Source: an uncultured Lachnospiraceae bacterium
GTDB taxonomy: Bacteria > Bacillota > Clostridia > Lachnospirales > Lachnospiraceae
NCBI GenBank assembly: GCA_910579505.1
Contig: CAJTTZ010000011.1
Location: forward strand, 76,821-140,820
Length of the DNA stretch: 64,000 nucleotides
Direction: 5' to 3'
Shown here: piece after piece, positions 8,366-15,549 of the stretch
How positions within the stretch are numbered: the first letter of the stretch is position 1
How the letters are laid out: every line of letters begins with the position of its first letter
Position numbers and translations under genes: made by a program
The notes under the pieces: generated by a model
What the model saw: only the letters and a program-made list of their open reading frames with translations
The model's database searches: none
Told to the model about the DNA's origin: nothing

Positions 8366-9748
8366 ATGGGCGCGGCAAAAGAAATGACCCGCGAGGAGCG
8401 GATGGCGACGGAGTCTATCGGAAAACTGATGGCGAGTATGACGCTGCCATCCATCCTTGCGCAGATCATCAATATTTTATACAGCATTATAGACAGAATC
8501 TATATCGGGCATATGGAGGGCGTGGGAGCGAATGCCCTGACCGGTGTGGGAGTTACTTTCTGTATCACGGTATTTATCTCCGCCTTTTCAGGGTTTATCA
8601 ACAGCGGGGCGGCTCCCCTCGCGGCGATCTGGCTCGGCAAGCAGGACAGGGACCATGCGGAAAAAATTCTGGGAAACAGTGTCAGCTTCCTTGTGATATG
8701 CACGGTGGCCCTGATGGTGGTTTTCTATGCGTTCCAGAGGCCTCTGCTCTATCAGTTTGGCGCAAGCGACGCCACCATAGACTATGCGGTGGACTATTTG
8801 ACGATCTATCTGGTGGGAACTTTGTTTGTGGAGCTTGCGCTTGGGCTAAATGCCTTTATTATCTGTCAGAGCAGACCGGGCACGGCGATGCTTTCGGTGC
8901 TGATCGGTGCGGTGGCGAATATCATTCTGGATCCCATTTTTATTTTCGGTCTGGGCATGGGCGTAAAGGGTGCGGCGGTGGCGACGGTCATTTCGCAGGC
9001 GCTCAGCGCGGCGTGGGTCACGGGCTTTTTACTCAGTGAGAAATCTTCCCTGAAAATAAGGAAAAAGTTTCTCAAACTTGAGTGGGGCATACTGGTCAGC
9101 ATTTTTTCCCTGGGGATATCGCCCTTTATCATGCGTGCCACGGAGAGCTTTATCAGTATCGTGTTAAACCACGGGCTGCAGACGTACGGCGGGGATCTCC
9201 ATGTGGGCGCGCTGACCATTATGCAGAGTGTGATGCAGCTTTTTTCCGCGCCCATCGGCGGTTTTACGCAGGGCATGACGCCCATTGTCAGCTACAATTA
9301 CGGCGCGGGGAATTTTGACAGGGTGAAACAGCTTTACCGCTGGATGATCGGTCTGTGCTTCGGCTTTATGCTCGTCTCCACAGCGACAACCATGCTGTTT
9401 CCCGAATTTTACGCCGGATTTTTCACCAACGAGACGGCGCTAGTGGAGCTCGTCGGCAAGGTGATGCCTGTCTTTATGGCGGGAATGCTCGTGTTCGGTC
9501 TGCAGAACGGGATTCAGCCGACATTTCTTGCGCTCGGGCAGGCGAAAGTGTCTCTTTTTATTGCCGTGCTGCGCAAAATTATATTGTTGATCCCGTTAGC
9601 GATCATTCTGCCGCATTTTTTCGGCGTGATGGGCGTCTATTATGCAGAACCGGTTTCGGATATCATTTCGGCGACGACGGCGAGCGTACTGTTTCTCATT
9701 AATATCAGAAAGATTCTGTCAACGGAAGCGCTGGCTAAGATTCGGTAA
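8366..9748 (+). CDS. MATE family multidrug/cation exporter, second copy
   Basis: 460-residue MATE antiporter with about 12 hydrophobic segments. ESIGKLMASMTLPSILAQI and IMQSVMQLFSAPIGGFTQG followed by PIVSYNYGAGNFDR are the family landmarks of the two halves. The frame opens at 8357, but that ATG abuts the AAAGGA site, so 8366 (9-base spacing) is preferred. It is not a close duplicate of the gene at 5100-6491. The two are separated by the tRNA and lipase genes, so they are not one operon. Substrate unknown. Confidence 0.92.
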   Translation: MGAAKEMTREERMATESIGKLMASMTLPSILAQIINILYSIIDRIYIGHMEGVGANALTGVGVTFCITVFISAFSGFINSGAAPLAAIWLGKQDRDHAEKILGNSVSFLVICTVALMVVFYAFQRPLLYQFGASDATIDYAVDYLTIYLVGTLFVELALGLNAFIICQSRPGTAMLSVLIGAVANIILDPIFIFGLGMGVKGAAVATVISQALSAAWVTGFLLSEKSSLKIRKKFLKLEWGILVSIFSLGISPFIMRATESFISIVLNHGLQTYGGDLHVGALTIMQSVMQLFSAPIGGFTQGMTPIVSYNYGAGNFDRVKQLYRWMIGLCFGFMLVSTATTMLFPEFYAGFFTNETALVELVGKVMPVFMAGMLVFGLQNGIQPTFLALGQAKVSLFIAVLRKIILLIPLAIILPHFFGVMGVYYAEPVSDIISATTASVLFLINIRKILSTEALAKIR

Positions 9749-9786
9749 AAAATTGTCGCCAAAAGCTGCGACTGTGTATGGAAGCC

Positions 9787-9816
9787 TTGACAGGCGGGCA
9801 TACTTTATGTTACATT
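9787..9816 (+). promoter_or_regulatory. Promoter ahead of the putative Mn2+ riboswitch
   Basis: Consensus -35 TTGACA (9787-9792) and TACATT (9811-9816) with an 18-base spacer. The expected start near 9823 falls just before the aptamer, leaving a leader of about 180 bases. Confidence 0.65.
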
Positions 9817-9825
9817 ATCTCACAA

Positions 9826-9940
9826 GTTAAGAGGGAGTAGTTATCCTGTGCAGGCAACATACCCTGACACATGTGTCATGTTTGCACGCTTTCCGTTTCA
9901 TGCCGAATAATTGTGAAATGAGAGAAAGAACGAGACTTTT
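9826..9940 (+). promoter_or_regulatory. Probable yybP-ykoY (Mn2+) riboswitch aptamer
   Basis: The leader opens with GAGGGAGTAG (9831-9840) and closes with CGAGACTTTT (9931-9940), the two conserved blocks of the yybP-ykoY Mn2+-sensing aptamer (GGGGAGUAG ... AGACCUUU). The closing block is also the 5' arm of a terminator hairpin, the usual ON-switch arrangement in which ligand-bound aptamer frees the gene. The downstream gene is a cation antiporter, a known kind of target. P1 pairing is short by eye and a covariance-model search was not possible, so the class is probable rather than certain. Confidence 0.6.
9865..9878. repeat. TGACA-N4-TGTCA palindrome, copy 3 (riboswitch leader)
   Basis: TGACACATGTGTCA, a perfect 14-bp palindrome inside the leader. 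In the RNA it could form one of the aptamer's internal helices, so this copy may have a separate explanation from the others. Confidence 0.7.
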
Positions 9941-9977
9941 AGCATTTATAATGTTGAAAGCCTCGTTTTCTTATTTT
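9929..9977 (+). terminator. Terminator (expression platform) before the cation antiporter
   Basis: Arms 9929-9946 and 9950-9967 pair over 18 positions (one mismatch, two wobbles) around a three-base loop and run into TTTTCTTATTTT. The left arm overlaps the aptamer's closing CGAGACTTTT, so the two structures are mutually exclusive. Confidence 0.8.
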
Positions 9978-10005
9978 CGGGGCTTGCGAGAAGGAGGAAA
10001 AGGAT

Positions 10006-10947
10006 ATGGAAGTATTGATTCAGATCGGTTTATTGGCGCTGGGGTTTGTGCTTCTGGTGAAGGGGGCGGACTGGTTCGTGGAGGGAGCAAGTCAGCTGGC
10101 GGAGAAATTCGGGATTCCCCAGCTTGTGATCGGCCTTACCATTGTGGCGATGGGAACTTCCCTGCCCGAGGCGGCGGTCAGTGTGTCAGCGGCACTAAAG
10201 GGGAGCGCGGAGATTACCATCGGAAACATTGTGGGAAGCAATATTATGAACATCCTGCTGATTCTTGGTCTTACCGCCCTCATTACCCCTGTGGCGGTAC
10301 AGAAAACAACGGTCAGGTATGAGATTCCCTTCGTGATTCTGGTGTCTGTGATCCTCGTCGTCATGGGAGCAGAGGGGGACAACCTCCTGCATTTTTCCGA
10401 CGGACTGATTCTGTGGGCGCTGATGCTCCTTTATCTCGGATATCTGCTTGTCATTGCAAAGAAGGGCGGCGGCCTGCCGGAGGAGATGCCGGAGGGAAAA
10501 CCAATGCCTGTCTGGAAGATGCTTCTGCTGATCGTCCTGGGCGGGGTGATGATCGTGCTTGGGTCCGATATAGCGGTGGACGCGGCAACTGAGCTTGCAT
10601 TGATTTTTGGTATGAGCGAGCGCCTGATCGGCCTGACTATCGTGGCGTTCGGCACTTCCCTGCCGGAGCTTGTGACAAGCGTGACGGCAGCCATAAAAGG
10701 AAAAGCGGATATTGCAGTGGGAAATATCGTAGGCAGCAATATATTCAATATTCTTTTCGTGGTGGGAACCTCGGCGCTGATCACGCCTGTGTCATATGCC
10801 CCGGAGTTTTTGACGGACGGTATCGTATGTATTGGGGCGGCGGTACTTTTGTGGCTGTGCGTTTTCAGAAAAAAGCGGCTGGGACGTGTGGGCGGTCTGC
10901 TTATGCTGCTTGGGTATGGCGGATACTTTGTGTACCTGATGAGGTAG
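10006..10947 (+). CDS. CaCA family calcium/sodium-type cation antiporter (YrbG-like)
   Basis: Inner-membrane cation/Na+ exchanger, 313 residues with two homologous halves. The alpha repeats are visible: VAMGTSLPEAAVSVSAALKG followed by IGNIVGSNIMNILLILG in the first half, and VAFGTSLPELVTSVTAAIKG followed by AVGNIVGSNIFNIL in the second, including the ion-coordinating Glu and Asn. RBS AAGGAGGAAAAGG. The upstream leader looks like a Mn2+ riboswitch with a terminator, so this member may export Mn2+ (or Mn2+ and Ca2+) under metal excess; that is inference from the leader, not from the protein. Confidence 0.93.
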   Translation: MEVLIQIGLLALGFVLLVKGADWFVEGASQLAEKFGIPQLVIGLTIVAMGTSLPEAAVSVSAALKGSAEITIGNIVGSNIMNILLILGLTALITPVAVQKTTVRYEIPFVILVSVILVVMGAEGDNLLHFSDGLILWALMLLYLGYLLVIAKKGGGLPEEMPEGKPMPVWKMLLLIVLGGVMIVLGSDIAVDAATELALIFGMSERLIGLTIVAFGTSLPELVTSVTAAIKGKADIAVGNIVGSNIFNILFVVGTSALITPVSYAPEFLTDGIVCIGAAVLLWLCVFRKKRLGRVGGLLMLLGYGGYFVYLMR

Positions 10948-10953
10948 ATTTTC

Positions 10954-11029
10954 AACCGATTTTGACATTATGTAAACCATTTTGACAAAGTATACCAAAA
11001 AACGCGCAATCTGTACCAAAAAGCGCGCC
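10954..11029 (+). promoter_or_regulatory. Phased direct repeats, probable LytTR regulator binding sites
   Basis: TACCAAAAAACGCGC (10993-11007) and TACCAAAAAGCGCGC (11014-11028) are direct repeats exactly 21 bp apart. Just upstream, AACC-G-ATTTTGACA (from 10954) and AACC-ATTTTGACA (from 10975) form a second pair, also 20-21 bp apart. LytTR-family regulators are known to bind two direct repeats spaced about two helical turns, and the operon just downstream encodes a LytTR regulator. The last repeat ends where a -35 box would lie. Confidence 0.6.
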
Positions 11030-11046
11030 GCATGACTTAAATGTAG

Positions 11047-11052
11047 TATGAT
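11047..11052 (+). promoter_or_regulatory. -10 element of the LytTR sensor operon (no -35 box)
   Basis: TATGAT at 11047-11052. At the -35 position there is CGCGCC, which is part of the direct repeat and not a sigma-A box; this fits an activator-dependent promoter. The predicted start (about 11059) coincides with the ATG at 11060, so the message may be leaderless. Confidence 0.5.
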
Positions 11053-11059
11053 ATATGGC

Positions 11060-12412
11060 ATGAATAATATAAACTTAAATGCACTTATCACAAATATAAT
11101 TAATAATCTGATGCACGGTCTGTGGTTTTACTGCCTTGTGCTGGAGATTAAACACAGCCGCAAAAAGACGGCGGCAATTGCCGCTGCCACGGTTCTGTTG
11201 TCTCAGCTTGCCATGATGTTTCTGGCTGCGTGGGTGCGTGGGCAGGGGGGGATTGGGAGCGACATGTCCGTGATGCTGCTCTATTTAAGCGGTTATCTGG
11301 TGACTATGGTTATTTTCGGGGGATCCTATGTCTTTTTCATGTCTGGATCAGAACCGGCGAAATCCCTTTTTATGGTGTCCACTTACTATAGTTTCTGGAC
11401 ACTGATTTATCTGACGATTTCGATGGCAACGTACACTTTTGCCGGGGCAGGGGACTGGGCAGTCTGGTCGATGCGCCTTGTCCTCAATCTGGGTTCTTTG
11501 TTTCTGTATCAAAGGCTGCTAAAGCAAAGGCTGATGCGCATGTATAAAGAAATACGGATCGGATATGGTACGGCGGCAGCTGTTTCCTCTTTTGCTTTTC
11601 TCGTGATGACAATCGTAATTTTTTATAACCAGAGTGTAAAGCGCCAGGACCTGCTTCATATGGCTATGATTTTTTTGTCAAGCAGTATGATGCTGATCAT
11701 TCATGTACAGCTTTTTTACTATATTGTGCAGCAGGATTACGGCAGCCGCCTGAAGCAGATGGAGCTGCACGAAAAGTATCTGCGGGTGCAGATCAATTCT
11801 TACGAGCAGATGGAGCAGAGCGCCAGACAGACGAGACATGATTTCCGGCATCACAATATGGTGGTGGCGGAGTATGCCAGAAAGAAAGACTATCAGGCAA
11901 TTTTAACTTATCTGCAGGAATATGAGGTGCGGGAGGAAGATAAGTACAGCGGCGATTTTTGCCGGAACCACGTGGTTAACAACCTCCTTTGCGCGTATGT
12001 GAACAGGGCGAGGCAGGAAGGCGTGGAGGTGAGCGTCGATGTCCGTCTGGGGGAAACGACGGGGATTTCCGATTACGATCTGGTGACGATATTCGCAAAT
12101 GTGCTGGAAAACGCGGTCAATGCCTGTGGAAGAGAAGCGGGGAAACGCAGGATTGAAGTTGCTCTGCGGCAGAAGTCGGATAAGCTGGTTTTTGTATGTA
12201 AAAACACATGCACGGCGGAGGTTGCGTTCAAAAACGGGATTCCACGCAATCAGGAACGCGTTGGCGTAGGAGTTGGGAGCGTACTTTCGTCGGTGGAAAA
12301 ATATGACGGGGCTGTTGATTTTAGCGTTGCGGACAATATGTTTATCTGCCAGATTATTTTAAATAATATGATGACTCCAAAAATAAGGGGGGGGGGTAGA
12401 AAGAAATGTTAG
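11060..12412 (+). CDS. LytTR-system sensor histidine kinase (GHKL type)
   Basis: Membrane sensor, 450 residues. Six or seven N-terminal hydrophobic segments reach to about residue 225, then a linker helix and a dimerisation/phospho-acceptor motif RQTRHDFRHH with the acceptor His near residue 260. The C-terminal ATPase has an N box (NVLENAVNAC) and a G box (GVGVGSVLSSVEKYDG). This architecture belongs to the AgrC/VirS-like kinases that pair with LytTR regulators. No good ribosome-binding site precedes any early ATG. 11048 is another in-frame start; 11060 is chosen because the promoter -10 covers 11048. No peptide-pheromone precursor or AgrB gene is visible nearby. The 3' end carries a G10 run and overlaps the next gene by 7 bases. 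Confidence 0.88.
   Translation: MNNINLNALITNIINNLMHGLWFYCLVLEIKHSRKKTAAIAAATVLLSQLAMMFLAAWVRGQGGIGSDMSVMLLYLSGYLVTMVIFGGSYVFFMSGSEPAKSLFMVSTYYSFWTLIYLTISMATYTFAGAGDWAVWSMRLVLNLGSLFLYQRLLKQRLMRMYKEIRIGYGTAAAVSSFAFLVMTIVIFYNQSVKRQDLLHMAMIFLSSSMMLIIHVQLFYYIVQQDYGSRLKQMELHEKYLRVQINSYEQMEQSARQTRHDFRHHNMVVAEYARKKDYQAILTYLQEYEVREEDKYSGDFCRNHVVNNLLCAYVNRARQEGVEVSVDVRLGETTGISDYDLVTIFANVLENAVNACGREAGKRRIEVALRQKSDKLVFVCKNTCTAEVAFKNGIPRNQERVGVGVGSVLSSVEKYDGAVDFSVADNMFICQIILNNMMTPKIRGGGRKKC
12387..12396 (+). repeat. G10 homopolymer at sensor-gene junction
   Basis: Ten consecutive G near the 3' end of the first sensor gene, ending nine bases before the ATG of the second. It encodes R-G-G-G and also supplies the purine-rich ribosome-binding region of the next gene. 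One G more stops the first gene immediately after the tract; one fewer shifts it into a frame that reads on into the second gene. Confidence 0.85.
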
Positions 12413-13617
12413 GCGGTTCTGTGACGATAGCGATGATTCGGATGATAGTCAGTATCGGAGGCGTGATTCTGCTCTTTTTCCTGATCAGTGAGTCAAGGTT
12501 TGAAAAGAGAAAGACGGTGGTGGTGTGTCTTTTGGCTTATGTCGTTCTGATTGCCGCAACCTGTATCTGGTATGCTATTTCACAGCAGGTATTTGCAAGG
12601 ATGGGCGCGCTTGTGACGTATCTGTTTTTCGGCATATTTGCCGTCTGGATCAGCCGCGACTCGGTATATGTCTCCATGTATAAACTGGCGCTTGTCTTTT
12701 ATCTGATGTCGGTGTTTATGATCGGCGGCATTGAAATTGCGGTATTCTTTTTTGGCAAAAATGTGTGGGCTGACATTGCGGGCCGTATTGTGCTGCTCGG
12801 ACTGATCGCGTTGTTTATCGACAAAAAGGTGAAGAAGACGATTCGCGGGTTTTCCGATTATGTGGAATATGAACTGGACAGATTCAGCGTGGCGATTATG
12901 ATGCTGAGTCTCTTTTTCGGCATCGCTTTTATTTTAAATCCCAAAATTCATGACCAGACACCGTATAGACTGATGCAGATTGCCATGAACTTTTTCCTGA
13001 CAGGAATCTTGCAGGTACTGGTATTTCGGCTCTATCTGCATATCGGCATAGAAAAGACATATAAGCAGGAAAATCAGCTTATGGAGATGAACCATCGTCT
13101 GTTGGAGCGCAATATGGAACTTCTGGCGGCAGCCGGCGAGGACGAGGCAGCGGAAAGGTTCTGTGATAATGCCGCGATCAACAGGACGCTTGCCGCATAT
13201 ACCGCGCAGGCAAGACGGCAGCAGATTAAGGTGATGCTGGATGTGGAGCTTGGCAGCAACCCGGGCATTCCCAACATTGATCTGATGACGATACTGGCAA
13301 ACGCATGGGAGAATGCCCTGTACGGCTGTACGGAGGCGAAAAAGGAAGACGCCGGGCGGGAAGGCATCATCCGGCTTATGATCAGGAAAAAGAAAAATAA
13401 ACTGGTTATCTATTGCAGCAATACATGCAAGGCGGAGGCCGGGATGGAAAAGGGACTGCCGAAACCTGAAGATTCGGGTGGAATCGGCGTGATGAGCATT
13501 GTCAGGACGGCGGAGAAGTTTGACGGAGAGTATGATTTTAAATATGACAACGGCGTGTTTATTTTCCGGCTTGTTATGAATATTCCGGCGGACGGAGACT
13601 TGGCAGCGACGGTGTGA
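12406..13617 (+). CDS. Sensor-kinase-like membrane protein lacking the phospho-acceptor His
   Basis: 403 residues: about six hydrophobic N-terminal segments (to residue 215), a helical linker and a GHKL-type ATPase end (N box LANAWENALYGC, G box GGIGVMSIVRTAEKFDG). It is homologous over the C-terminal half to the preceding kinase. In the region where that protein has RQTRHDFRHH this one goes from MEMNHRLLERNMELLAAAGED straight to the DNAAINRTLAAY segment, so the H-box and about 40 residues are missing. Start ATG 12406 overlaps the previous stop. Likely a partner or modulator that binds ATP or the other kinase rather than an autonomous kinase; this role is inference. Confidence 0.82.
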   Translation: MLGGSVTIAMIRMIVSIGGVILLFFLISESRFEKRKTVVVCLLAYVVLIAATCIWYAISQQVFARMGALVTYLFFGIFAVWISRDSVYVSMYKLALVFYLMSVFMIGGIEIAVFFFGKNVWADIAGRIVLLGLIALFIDKKVKKTIRGFSDYVEYELDRFSVAIMMLSLFFGIAFILNPKIHDQTPYRLMQIAMNFFLTGILQVLVFRLYLHIGIEKTYKQENQLMEMNHRLLERNMELLAAAGEDEAAERFCDNAAINRTLAAYTAQARRQQIKVMLDVELGSNPGIPNIDLMTILANAWENALYGCTEAKKEDAGREGIIRLMIRKKKNKLVIYCSNTCKAEAGMEKGLPKPEDSGGIGVMSIVRTAEKFDGEYDFKYDNGVFIFRLVMNIPADGDLAATV

Positions 13618-13630
13618 CAGGAGAGAACCC

Positions 13631-14356
13631 ATGTATCTGATAGCGCTCTGCGATGACGAGACAGAACAACTGCATATTACGGAGCGGATGCTTACAGAAT
13701 ATCTGGACAGCCATCCCAAGACGGATTTTCGTGTGGACAGTTTTGAAAATGCCGACGCGCTCCTAAAACTGATTGGGGAGGAGGCGTATTTCCCGGATCT
13801 GATACTGATGGATATTTATATGCCGGATAAACTGGGGATTGAGGCGGTAAGGGAACTGCGCCGTATGGGAAACCGCTGCCGGATCGTGTTTCTGACGACT
13901 TCCAGACAGCATGCCCTCGACGCCTTTGAAGTGGAGGCGGCGCAGTATATGTTAAAGCCGCTTGCTGAGGAAAAGCTGTTTCCGCTTTTAGACAGACTGC
14001 TGGCGGAGATGCAGGAGGAGCGGAAAAGATATGTCCTGCTGCGGATTGAGAATACGGTACAGCGCGTGGCGGTGGACGATATTATTTACTGTGAGGCGCA
14101 GGGTAAATTTCAATATCTGCATTTTTCGGACGGCAGCCAGTGCATGCTGCGTGTCACGATGGCAAAGCTCGTGGAGATGCTTGATCCATACGATGAGTTC
14201 GTGCGCGTTGGCGTAGCTTTCCTTATCAATATGGAGCATATCGAATGCATCAGCAAGCAGGAAATCCGAATGGACACAGGAAAGAAGATTTATCCCCCGA
14301 GAAATGCGTACCAGTCTGTCCGGGACAGGTACTTTGCTTATTACTGCGGCGAATAG
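13631..14356 (+). CDS. LytTR family response regulator
   Basis: Two-domain regulator, 241 residues. Receiver domain: acidic pair in CDDETE, phospho-acceptor Asp in LILMDIYMP (about residue 58), conserved Lys in MLKPLAEEK. C-terminal LytTR DNA-binding domain (about residues 135-241) with the typical VDDIIYCEAQGKFQYLHF and FVRVGVAFLINMEHIECI segments. Thirteen bases after the second sensor gene, with a GGAGAG site. Its likely target is its own operon through the 21-bp direct repeats at 10954-11029. Confidence 0.95.
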   Translation: MYLIALCDDETEQLHITERMLTEYLDSHPKTDFRVDSFENADALLKLIGEEAYFPDLILMDIYMPDKLGIEAVRELRRMGNRCRIVFLTTSRQHALDAFEVEAAQYMLKPLAEEKLFPLLDRLLAEMQEERKRYVLLRIENTVQRVAVDDIIYCEAQGKFQYLHFSDGSQCMLRVTMAKLVEMLDPYDEFVRVGVAFLINMEHIECISKQEIRMDTGKKIYPPRNAYQSVRDRYFAYYCGE

Positions 14357-14360
14357 CAAC

Positions 14361-14450
14361 GCGAAAAGTACTTCTAAAACTCGGCAGCAGAGGCTGTCTC
14401 GTTAAGAAGTACTAAGTTTCGCGTGAGAGTTGTAAGTGCCAAAAGGGAAT
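14361..14450. repeat. Intergenic hairpin element, family 1, copy A
   Basis: Left arm ACGCGAAAAGTACTTC and right arm GAAGTACTAAGTTTCGCG (about 14401-14422) flank a variable middle. It ends in GAGAGTTGTAAGTGCC and AAAAGGGAATTC. The same ordered blocks occur at 24431-24531. It sits between convergent genes and probably also ends both transcripts. Confidence 0.7.
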
Positions 14451-15338
14451 TCAGTCGACCCGCTCCTTCCCCCAGAAGAATACGGCGACGGTGCCGGGAC
14501 CGGTGTGCGCGCCGATGGTGGTGCCGATGCTGTTAATCACAACTTTACCGTCCAGATGCGGGAAACGTTCTTCAATTAAATCGGCGACGAATCTGGCGTC
14601 CGCATAGCAGGCGGACTGCGAAATATAACATTTTCCGCTGTAGTCAGTTCCCTCCTCTATGCATTCCTCCATTTTATCCACAATCGTGTACATGACTTTT
14701 CTTTTGGTACGGATTTTATAGCGGGGAATCAGCCGCCCCAGGTAGTCCACGTTCAGAAGGGGGCAGATATTGAGCATATTTCCGATCATGCCGGAGGTTT
14801 TTGACACTCGGCCGCCCTTTATATAGAAGGTAAGGTCGGTGGAAAAGAACCAGTGGTTCAGCCGAAGACGGTTGTCAAGGGCCCATTGGTAGAGCTCCTC
14901 AACAGACATGCCCTCGTCGCGCAGGTCGGCAAGCCTGTCCATAAGGAGACCAAAGCCCGAGGACGCGGCCAGGGAATCTACAATATAAATCGTCTGGTCC
15001 GGGTACTTTTCGGCAAGGATTTCCCGGGCTCCCATGGCGGAGTTGATCACGCCGGAAATGCCGGAGGACAGACACAGGTGCAGGACATCTTTGCCGGCTC
15101 TCAAAAAAGGCTCGAAGTATTCCGTAAATTCCGCTACGTTGATCTGAGAGGTTTTGGTATCGGCGCCGTCTGTCATCGCCTGATAAAAATGTTCAAAGGA
15201 CATGCTTTTGCCCAGATCATCCAGATATTCCTGCCCATCCAGTTCGTAGTGAAAACAGGCGTAAAAAATGCCGCGTTTCGTAAATTGCTCCGCCGGAAGA
15301 TCGGCGGTTGAACAGCAGCTTAAAATGTATTTCTTCAT
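14451..15338 (-). CDS. DegV family fatty-acid-binding protein
   Basis: 295 residues. DegV/FakB-type proteins bind a fatty acid in the cleft of a two-domain fold; FakB members hand it to the kinase FakA. Seen: CSTADLPAEQF near the N-terminus, the HLCLSSGISGVINSAMGA loop (fatty-acid carboxylate-binding SSG), and a second-domain GGRVSKTSGMIGNML. The frame extends upstream to 15464, but the family N-terminus MKKYILSCCSTAD gives the start at 15338. No fatty-acid kinase gene is in the window. Divergent from the phosphofructokinase gene. Confidence 0.92.
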   Translation of the reverse strand: MKKYILSCCSTADLPAEQFTKRGIFYACFHYELDGQEYLDDLGKSMSFEHFYQAMTDGADTKTSQINVAEFTEYFEPFLRAGKDVLHLCLSSGISGVINSAMGAREILAEKYPDQTIYIVDSLAASSGFGLLMDRLADLRDEGMSVEELYQWALDNRLRLNHWFFSTDLTFYIKGGRVSKTSGMIGNMLNICPLLNVDYLGRLIPRYKIRTKRKVMYTIVDKMEECIEEGTDYSGKCYISQSACYADARFVADLIEERFPHLDGKVVINSIGTTIGAHTGPGTVAVFFWGKERVD

Positions 15339-15403
15339 AATAAAGGTATGCCTTTCCCGCAATGCGCGCTTGAAATATAGTGGCCAGATGCAATATACAT
15401 TAG

Positions 15404-15432
15404 AGTGTAGCATGTTTGCGCAGTAAATACAA
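15404..15432 (-). promoter_or_regulatory. Promoter of the DegV gene
   Basis: On the minus strand TTGTAT (15432-15427), 17-base spacer, TACACT (15409-15404). It is divergent from the promoter at 15479. Confidence 0.55.
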
Positions 15433-15478
15433 TGAGGACTTAGGACCAGACGAACAGGCGGCATTTCCGAGCTTGTAC

Positions 15479-15507
15479 TTGTTTTGGCCGGAAATATTTG
15501 GTATACT
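15479..15507 (+). promoter_or_regulatory. Promoter of the phosphofructokinase gene
   Basis: TTGTTT (15479-15484), 17-base spacer, TATACT (15502-15507). Leader of about 35 bases to the ATG at 15550. Confidence 0.7.
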
Positions 15508-15549
15508 AATCTCTATACAGTAAACAAAAATATAAAAAGGAGAGCGAAC

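Noticed and set aside
8338..9039. Plus-strand frame overlapping the second MATE gene
   Set aside because: Out of frame with the MATE gene, which has all family motifs; the translation is compositional noise.
10948..14356. agr-like quorum-sensing locus
   Set aside because: The kinase and regulator types fit, but no AgrB-like protease or peptide precursor ORF was found in the gaps or nearby strands.
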